Source: Promethearchaeota archaeon
Lineage (GTDB): Archaea; Asgardarchaeota; Lokiarchaeia; Sigynarchaeales; SOKP01
Assembly (NCBI GenBank): GCA_014730295.1
Contig: WJIN01000402.1
Span: 1 to 10,641, forward strand
DNA length: 10,641 nt
Reading direction: 5' to 3'
Of the stretch, positions 7,194 to 10,641 are shown in pieces. The notes beneath the pieces are model-generated. The model saw nothing but the letters and a program-made list of their open reading frames with translations, was not told the origin of the DNA and did not search any database. Each line of letters starts with the position of its first letter. The first letter of the stretch is position 1. A program made the position numbers and the translations under genes.

Positions 7194-7742
7194 GTGAATT
7201 ATTTACCGAATAATAGAAATCATGCTGAGTTAGATAATCCAAATTGGGATATAATAGAGATTTCCAAGATCGACGACAAAATTATTAAAAAGCTCCTAAA
7301 TAAACTAAGTTTAGGGATATCAGATGATTTCTTTATTTGTTTTGAGAGCTTAATGAAAATTGGAGAAAAAGCTAAACCCGTGATCATCTCCCATATCAAA
7401 AAAAACCAAATAGATCATTTTGTAAGAGATGTTCTTTATTTTATCTTGAATACAATAAAAAATAATAATGCTTCTCCTCCACTATTGCCTAAACTCTATA
7501 ATCCCGACTTCATTATGCGAGCAAGAACTATAATGGAAATAGAAGAATCGCGAAAGGTCGACTATCTAAAATTTTTACTCCCACTCATCAATGACCCAGA
7601 CGATTCCGTGAGATGGGCGTTGATCAAATTGCTACATTCTCTTGAATTAGTAAATAATCCAATGGTAAAGACGGAATTGGAAGCCCATTTATCAAAAGAA
7701 AAAAATCCTATTATAATAAAAAAGATTAAAGAAATGATTTAG
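7194..7742 (+). CDS. Small HEAT-like repeat protein
   Basis: A 182-residue protein made almost entirely of predicted helices. Three helical-pair units can be made out: about 26-70 (D-F-F-I-C-F-E-S-L-M-K-I-G-E-K-A-K-P-V-I), about 72-115, and the clearest at 123-165, where L-L-P-L-I-N-D-P-D-D-S-V-R-W-A-L-I-K-L-L matches the HEAT signature with its D-x-x-x-x-V-R turn. HEAT proteins are scaffolds that bind other proteins, or lyase-like factors in tetrapyrrole or phycobilin chemistry; the partner here cannot be told. It starts at GTG 7194: an in-frame TAA sits at 7170-7172, the nearby ATG at 7177 leads to an immediate stop, and the next in-frame ATG would lose the first repeat. It converges on the unassigned gene pair with only 19 bp between stop codons, so each gene's terminator must lie inside the other. 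No signal peptide. Confidence 0.72.
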   Translation: MNYLPNNRNHAELDNPNWDIIEISKIDDKIIKKLLNKLSLGISDDFFICFESLMKIGEKAKPVIISHIKKNQIDHFVRDVLYFILNTIKNNNASPPLLPKLYNPDFIMRARTIMEIEESRKVDYLKFLLPLINDPDDSVRWALIKLLHSLELVNNPMVKTELEAHLSKEKNPIIIKKIKEMI

Positions 7743-7761
7743 ATATCGGTTCGTTCTAATC

Positions 7762-8799
7762 CTAATCTGCAAAGATATTTTTAATAAAATCAATTAGGAA
7801 TTTCTTCAAAATTGGTTTCAAATCTTCTCTCCACGCAGACCCGTCTAAACTCTTGTTTTTATTTTCCACTTCAAAATCTTGTAATACAAGAGAGATTATT
7901 TGTTCTAAATAATCTAAGGAATAAGACTCCTTAACCTTTTCAGTTAACCCTAAATAAATGTCTTCAGCGAAACTTTTAATCATTAATTCTTTGAATTGTT
8001 GATATTCATAAAAAGTCCCAAATTTGAAATACGATGACAAAAATTGAGAGATCGCATTCTCTACTTCTCTCGGAGCAATCTCACTTTTACTTATGCAATA
8101 ACTTTTGACTATTCGTTCAATAAATAACCCTCTAAAATCGGCTTTTTCTTCTTTTTTTGAGGATTTAGCTGATTTTACTATTCGAGTTTTATGGTTAAAA
8201 TCTTTATTTTTAGATTTTTGTAGCTTATTATAATCTTCTGTTATGATCTCGGATAAACCCGAGCGTAAGGTGATTATGTTTGTATTTATTCTTTTATTAC
8301 CATGAAATATTGTAGGTACTTTCATTTTGTAATCTTCTAAGATATCATATATGTTATGTGAGGTGTTAATTTCAGGAGGTCTAAAAAATACATCATATAA
8401 CGAAGAAATCTCAAATTCTTTTATCTCCTCTAAAAATAAATTTCTAATATACTTGTCGTATTCTAGAAAAAACAGAAAGATGCAATCATCTATAGCTATC
8501 TCCAAATTTTTATGAGTCGCTTGACTTAGATATTTTTTATATTCAAGCCTGATTTTATTTGCTCTAATCATTTCTAAAGCAAAATCTAACAAGGTTTTTT
8601 CACTCACAAGTTTTTCGCGATAATAATTAAGAATGTCAATAAGATCGGCTTTTACTGGGCCAACGGATTGATTATTCAAGAATTTTGCGACAATTTCAGC
8701 CGTATCCTTATTTTGTGATTGTTTTTCAATTCTCTCGTAATAATTAATCAAACGTTTGGTGTCAATTTGATATAATTCTTCTAATTCTTGAACTTCCAT
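7762..8799 (-). CDS. Unassigned helical protein, second gene of a pair
   Basis: A 345-residue protein I cannot assign. It starts at ATG 8799, 26 bp after the stop of the gene at 8826-9857, which suggests co-transcription; GGTAG lies about 11 bases before the ATG. It looks nearly all-helical and charged. Visible parts: an N-terminal helical region (1-130) with an acidic, aromatic stretch around D-D-C-I-F-L-F-F-L-E-Y-D; a less regular middle (135-190) containing F-F-R-P-P-E; a basic Lys/Ser-rich linker (190-220) that is probably disordered; and a C-terminal helical domain (222-345). There is no convincing membrane helix, signal peptide, Walker motif, metal-binding cluster or HTH. The two-lobed shape with a flexible basic linker suggests a scaffold or a nucleic-acid or protein-binding factor, but that is only inference. 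A Lokiarchaeia-restricted family is possible. Confidence 0.75.
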   Translation of the reverse strand: MEVQELEELYQIDTKRLINYYERIEKQSQNKDTAEIVAKFLNNQSVGPVKADLIDILNYYREKLVSEKTLLDFALEMIRANKIRLEYKKYLSQATHKNLEIAIDDCIFLFFLEYDKYIRNLFLEEIKEFEISSLYDVFFRPPEINTSHNIYDILEDYKMKVPTIFHGNKRINTNIITLRSGLSEIITEDYNKLQKSKNKDFNHKTRIVKSAKSSKKEEKADFRGLFIERIVKSYCISKSEIAPREVENAISQFLSSYFKFGTFYEYQQFKELMIKSFAEDIYLGLTEKVKESYSLDYLEQIISLVLQDFEVENKNKSLDGSAWREDLKPILKKFLIDFIKNIFAD

Positions 8800-8825
8800 A
8801 ATATTATACTACCGTCTTTTTTTTA

Positions 8826-9857
8826 TTATGCATCTAATTCACTTTTCAGCAATTCTAGCTCTTCTTCAGAGTTAACACCCCATCTTCTCAAATCGAAATG
8901 AGGATTTATATCGTTTATAAAATGGAAAACATCTTTATTGCCATCAAGGATCAATCTTAATTGTTTTTTATAATAAGAAATGTTTCTATTATATTGAGAA
9001 TCTTTTATAGCCGGAATTAAAATAAATCCATAGCTCCGTTTATTTCCATTCTCTTTTAAAAATTCTTCCACATATAAGACTTCTTTGGAACTGCTTTCTA
9101 AAATAATCTCTCTAATATTTGGATATACATTAGTTTTATTGAACAATTTTAGAGTATTATGGATTAAACTTTCATAAAAGTCTGGAATTATCATCATAAC
9201 ATAATACGAGGGTATTAAGGACAGAATCTTTTTGCGTATAGGATTGTTTTTTTCAAACGTGTAGAGATTCGACTCCGAAGATTTATTTGACGTAATTCTC
9301 TCAATTAATCCGACGCAGTAATATTTTTGTTGTTCCTTCCAGTACATTTTACGAGAGGAACCTAATCCGTGCTGAATTAAGTTAATGCCTCTCTCTAATT
9401 CTTTATTAATAAAGTTTCTGAACGAAAAATCGTTCCCTAAAATACTCTCTTTTACGATTTTACCTTGCGTAATGCTTGGGTGAATATAGTTTGAAACTTT
9501 ATTATCAATTATATTAATATCTTCCGTATAAGGAGAACCAATTAAAGTGAAAAGGTTGGTTATCCCGTCAGGCGATTCAAGCGTAGAATTCACATTAAAA
9601 AAGCTCTGTATGACATTTCTATTCATTTGTCTTTCTTGATAGAGTGACAGGGACGCCTCAATAAATTTTATCCTCCAATTATCCGTTTCTTCGGTTGCTG
9701 CGGTTAAAAACACTGGACCTAAGAATTTAAATGGAAGCATTTTCAGTTCTTCTTTCTTCTCATCCGAAATGTCTTCTGTATATCTGATTTTTTCGTAAAT
9801 AAGATTATTTTCATCAGAAAAGAAGAGACCTAAGATTTTTGAACTTATATCTTCCAT
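8826..9857 (-). CDS. Unassigned protein, first gene of a pair
   Basis: A 343-residue protein I cannot assign, starting at ATG 9857. It has a plausible TATA box and a weak AAAGGA site 12-17 bases upstream. The first 50 residues run I-L-G-L-F-F-S-D-E-N-N-L-I-Y-E, then an acidic helix, which faintly recalls the opening strands of longin or roadblock-like folds that Asgard genomes carry in number; this is weak. The rest is mixed alpha/beta: a segment ending in I-N-L-I-Q-H-G-L-G-S-S-R-K (158-170), a strand pair at 177-188 (K-Y-Y-C-V-G-L-I-E-R), a hydrophobic stretch at 211-225 too short and polar for a sure membrane helix, and a C-terminal F-D-L-R-R-W-G-V before an acidic tail. No nucleotide-binding or catalytic motif is evident. 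It is almost the same length as the next gene, which may encode its partner. Confidence 0.75.
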   Translation of the reverse strand: MEDISSKILGLFFSDENNLIYEKIRYTEDISDEKKEELKMLPFKFLGPVFLTAATEETDNWRIKFIEASLSLYQERQMNRNVIQSFFNVNSTLESPDGITNLFTLIGSPYTEDINIIDNKVSNYIHPSITQGKIVKESILGNDFSFRNFINKELERGINLIQHGLGSSRKMYWKEQQKYYCVGLIERITSNKSSESNLYTFEKNNPIRKKILSLIPSYYVMMIIPDFYESLIHNTLKLFNKTNVYPNIREIILESSSKEVLYVEEFLKENGNKRSYGFILIPAIKDSQYNRNISYYKKQLRLILDGNKDVFHFINDINPHFDLRRWGVNSEEELELLKSELDA

Positions 9858-9882
9858 TTTTAATATATATCCTTTAAATTCC

Positions 9883-9891
9883 TATATAATC
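9883..9891 (-). promoter_or_regulatory. TATA box candidate for the unassigned pair
   Basis: The minus strand reads GATTATATA, and its near edge lies 26 bases before ATG 9857. That spacing predicts a transcript starting a few bases before or at the ATG, so the first gene may be leaderless or nearly so. Confidence 0.45.
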
Positions 9892-10118
9892 TTGTTAGAG
9901 AATTTATATAACTAAAAAAATTTAATTCTTTTTTAAACATAGAATTATCATTTTAACTTTAAACATCATATAGATAAAAATATGTAATATAGATATATAT
10001 TATAGATGACGACAGTTATCTTTTAGGTTCTTGGATGATATATTCTCGACAAAAAATTTCGAAAGAATCTAAATTTATTTTTTAATCAAATAACTTAATA
10101 AAATCAAAGATCTTTTCA

Positions 10119-10125
10119 TTATAAG
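10119..10125 (+). promoter_or_regulatory. TATA box candidate for the isomerase-like gene
   Basis: TTATAAG starts 32 bases and ends 26 bases before ATG 10151, the distance expected for a transcript beginning at or just before the start codon. No Shine-Dalgarno-like sequence lies between, which fits a leaderless mRNA. Confidence 0.45.
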
Positions 10126-10150
10126 AAAAAAGAAAGAATATCCCTTTAAT

Positions 10151-10641
10151 ATGATTTACCTTGCATTAAACCAAAATAGTTGTGTTAATAAAGATCTCAT
10201 TGCATTTATTGAATATTCGAAAGATTTTCAAGGCGTTGAATTAGAATTTAAAGACATAGATACCCATATCCAAGAAAATGTTCAATTTACGGCAAAAGAT
10301 TTATCAGAATATTTGGAAATGTATGATCTCAAGTTAGTAAATCTTTTGCGCTTGGAAGATTTTTCCTTATGTTCGGATACTAAATTTAAGAACGAGATCA
10401 TTCCTACACTCAAGAAAATGATGAATCTATGCTATAGAACGGGTTGTTATCTTATTACGGTATCTCCAAGTTTTGAATCAAGAGATATTCCTCAATGGAG
10501 AATTACCCGTAGAACAAAGGAAAAACTAAAAGAATTAGCCAAAATCGCACATAAAGAAGATATTAAAATCGGATTTGAGTTTTCAAGCTTACCAGATTCT
10601 TCCATTCCTTCACTTTCAGAAGCTAAAAAAGTCTTAAAACC
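10151..10641 (+). CDS. Sugar phosphate isomerase/epimerase-like TIM barrel, 3' end outside the window
   Basis: From ATG 10151 the frame stays open for 163 codons to the window edge, about half of a family that usually has 260-300 residues. The visible part fits the xylose-isomerase-like TIM barrel family (AP_endonuc_2 type): strand 1 M-I-Y-L-A-L-N, strand 2 with F-Q-G-V-E-L-E-F (26-33), strand 3 L-K-L-V-N-L (60-65), strand 4 C-Y-L-I-T-V-S-P (99-106), a helix with K-L-K-E-L-A-K-I-A, and strand 5 I-K-I-G-F-E-F at 138-144 whose Glu143 matches the first metal-ligand glutamate of the family. Such enzymes isomerise or epimerise sugars, inositols or keto acids using a divalent metal. The remaining ligands would lie beyond the edge, so activity cannot be judged. 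It diverges from the unassigned pair and has its own TATA box. Confidence 0.8.
   Translation, partial: MIYLALNQNSCVNKDLIAFIEYSKDFQGVELEFKDIDTHIQENVQFTAKDLSEYLEMYDLKLVNLLRLEDFSLCSDTKFKNEIIPTLKKMMNLCYRTGCYLITVSPSFESRDIPQWRITRRTKEKLKELAKIAHKEDIKIGFEFSSLPDSSIPSLSEAKKVLK

Larger units (their letters stand above)
9858..10150. other. 293-bp divergent intergenic region
   Basis: This very AT-rich gap lies between the unassigned pair (leftward) and the isomerase-like gene (rightward). Each side has a TATA-like box at about the archaeal distance from its ATG. The middle (9960-10080) holds alternating AT stretches but no coding frame, tRNA-like fold or clear long repeat. Confidence 0.5.

Overview
This is AT-rich DNA that looks archaeal, most likely from an Asgard (Lokiarchaeia-like) genome. 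The evidence is an NDP-forming acyl-CoA synthetase alpha subunit, a bacterio-opsin-activator-type HTH regulator, TATA-like boxes about 26-32 bases before start codons, few Shine-Dalgarno sites, and very Lys/Asn/Ile-rich proteins. The lineage is an inference; no rRNA or tRNA is present. I found no CRISPR array, insertion sequence or recognisable defence system.

Layout from left to right. (1) 1-1129, minus: an MFS transporter cut by the window edge. (2) 1271-3622, minus: a large multidomain protein with a tannase/feruloyl-esterase-like alpha/beta hydrolase, a PKD-like domain, and a C-terminal START-like tail. Its stop codon lies inside a hairpin followed by T7, a textbook terminator shape. (3) 3839-4486, plus: a small HTH_10 (Bat-type) regulator. 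(4) 4604-5422, plus: an amidohydrolase-2 family TIM-barrel metal enzyme, whose end overlaps by 15 bp the end of (5) 5408-6838, minus: an ADP/NDP-forming acyl-CoA synthetase alpha subunit without its ATP-grasp beta partner. (6) 6839-7193: a 355-bp divergent gap. (7) 7194-7742, plus: a short HEAT-like helical repeat protein. (8) 9857-8826 then 8799-7762, minus: two adjacent genes of almost equal length that I cannot assign, probably one operon. (9) 10151-end, plus: the N-terminal half of a sugar phosphate isomerase/epimerase-like TIM barrel, cut by the window edge.

Most assignable genes are metabolic: an esterase-like hydrolase, a metal-dependent amidohydrolase/decarboxylase-like enzyme, an acyl-CoA synthetase subunit, a sugar-isomerase-like enzyme and a transporter. 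They could belong to organic-acid, aromatic-ester or carbohydrate use, but strand switches break them into separate units, so a single pathway is not shown. The regulator directly before the amidohydrolase is the most plausible local control link. The likeliest undescribed content is the unassigned gene pair at 7762-9857. The oddest gene is the hydrolase fusion, whose start codon is unclear and whose base composition changes sharply along its length.
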